Origin: Planctomycetaceae bacterium
GTDB taxonomy: Bacteria; Planctomycetota; Planctomycetia; Pirellulales; UBA1268
Assembly (NCBI GenBank): GCA_002862165.1
Contig: PKCL01000345.1
Span: 1-6,002 of the forward strand
Length of the DNA stretch: 6,002 nucleotides
Direction: 5' to 3'
Position numbers and translations under genes: made by a program. This document shows positions 5,941-6,002 of the stretch, piece by piece (positions within the stretch are counted from its first letter, which is position 1; the number at the start of each line of letters is the position of its first letter). The notes under the pieces are model-generated. The model was not told the DNA's origin, searched no databases, and saw only the letters and a program-made list of their open reading frames with translations.

Positions 5941-6002
5941 AAAGCGAGTCCAGTACCGTCGATCGAGGCTTTTGCTTCGACACATTCACAGCCCACAATG
6001 AG
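5941..6002. other. Window-end sequence without a supportable gene
   Basis: Only the small hairpin stands out here. An ATG at 5998-6000 is too close to the edge to judge as a start. Confidence 0.5.
5963..5980 (+). terminator. Weak hairpin after the YHYH gene, possible terminator
   Basis: TCGAGGC and GCTTCGA form a seven-base-pair stem (one G-U pair) around a TTTT loop, starting 23 bases after the YHYH stop. No T-run follows the stem, so intrinsic termination is uncertain. Confidence 0.3.

Noticed and set aside
5912..5959. Inverted repeat ACGGTAC/GTACCGT flanking the YHYH stop codon
   Set aside because: It is a perfect seven-base match, but the 34-base loop and lack of a T-run make a terminator or attachment site unconvincing; chance is likely.
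1..6002. Possible mobile element, CRISPR array, phage or defence system
   Set aside because: I saw no direct repeats, transposase, integrase, repeat-spacer pattern or defence domain; all five genes match household or envelope families.

Overview
This window looks like a piece of a bacterial chromosome from a Gram-negative-type (diderm) organism, most likely a planctomycete. I base this on family content: a BamD-like repeat lipoprotein next to an LptE-like lipoprotein, a Tat-exported sugar isomerase/epimerase-type TIM barrel, and a secreted YHYH-domain protein. Base composition is near-balanced by eye. The taxonomic assignment is an inference from gene style; no marker RNA is present.

Layout. 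Bases 1-2673 (+) hold three tightly coupled genes: the 3' part of a TPR lipoprotein resembling BamD (its start lies before the window), an LptE-family lipoprotein, and dihydropteroate synthase (folP). Their ends overlap (ATGA at 1217-1220; TGATG around 1775-1779), so they are very probably one translationally coupled transcript. Next comes a single minus-strand gene (2668-3486) for a Tat-exported xylose-isomerase-like TIM-barrel protein. It runs tail-to-tail into folP with a 6-base overlap of the two coding ends. A divergent intergenic region of about 150 bases (3487-3635) separates it from proA (3636-4919, +). A secreted YHYH-domain protein follows (4945-5940, +), 25 bases after proA and with a strong Shine-Dalgarno sequence. 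The last 62 bases hold a small hairpin and no gene I can support.

Functionally, the first cluster joins outer-membrane assembly (beta-barrel proteins and LPS, by family) with folate synthesis. The second plus-strand pair joins proline synthesis with an exported protein of unknown role. The coding regions look intact. The start at several genes is better placed than the longest open frame suggests: 3486 for the TIM barrel, 3636 for proA, 4945 for the YHYH gene, and upstream of the window for the TPR lipoprotein. I see no mobile element, CRISPR array, RNA gene, phage gene or defence system. The region is mostly ordinary chromosomal content, and the YHYH protein is its least understood member.
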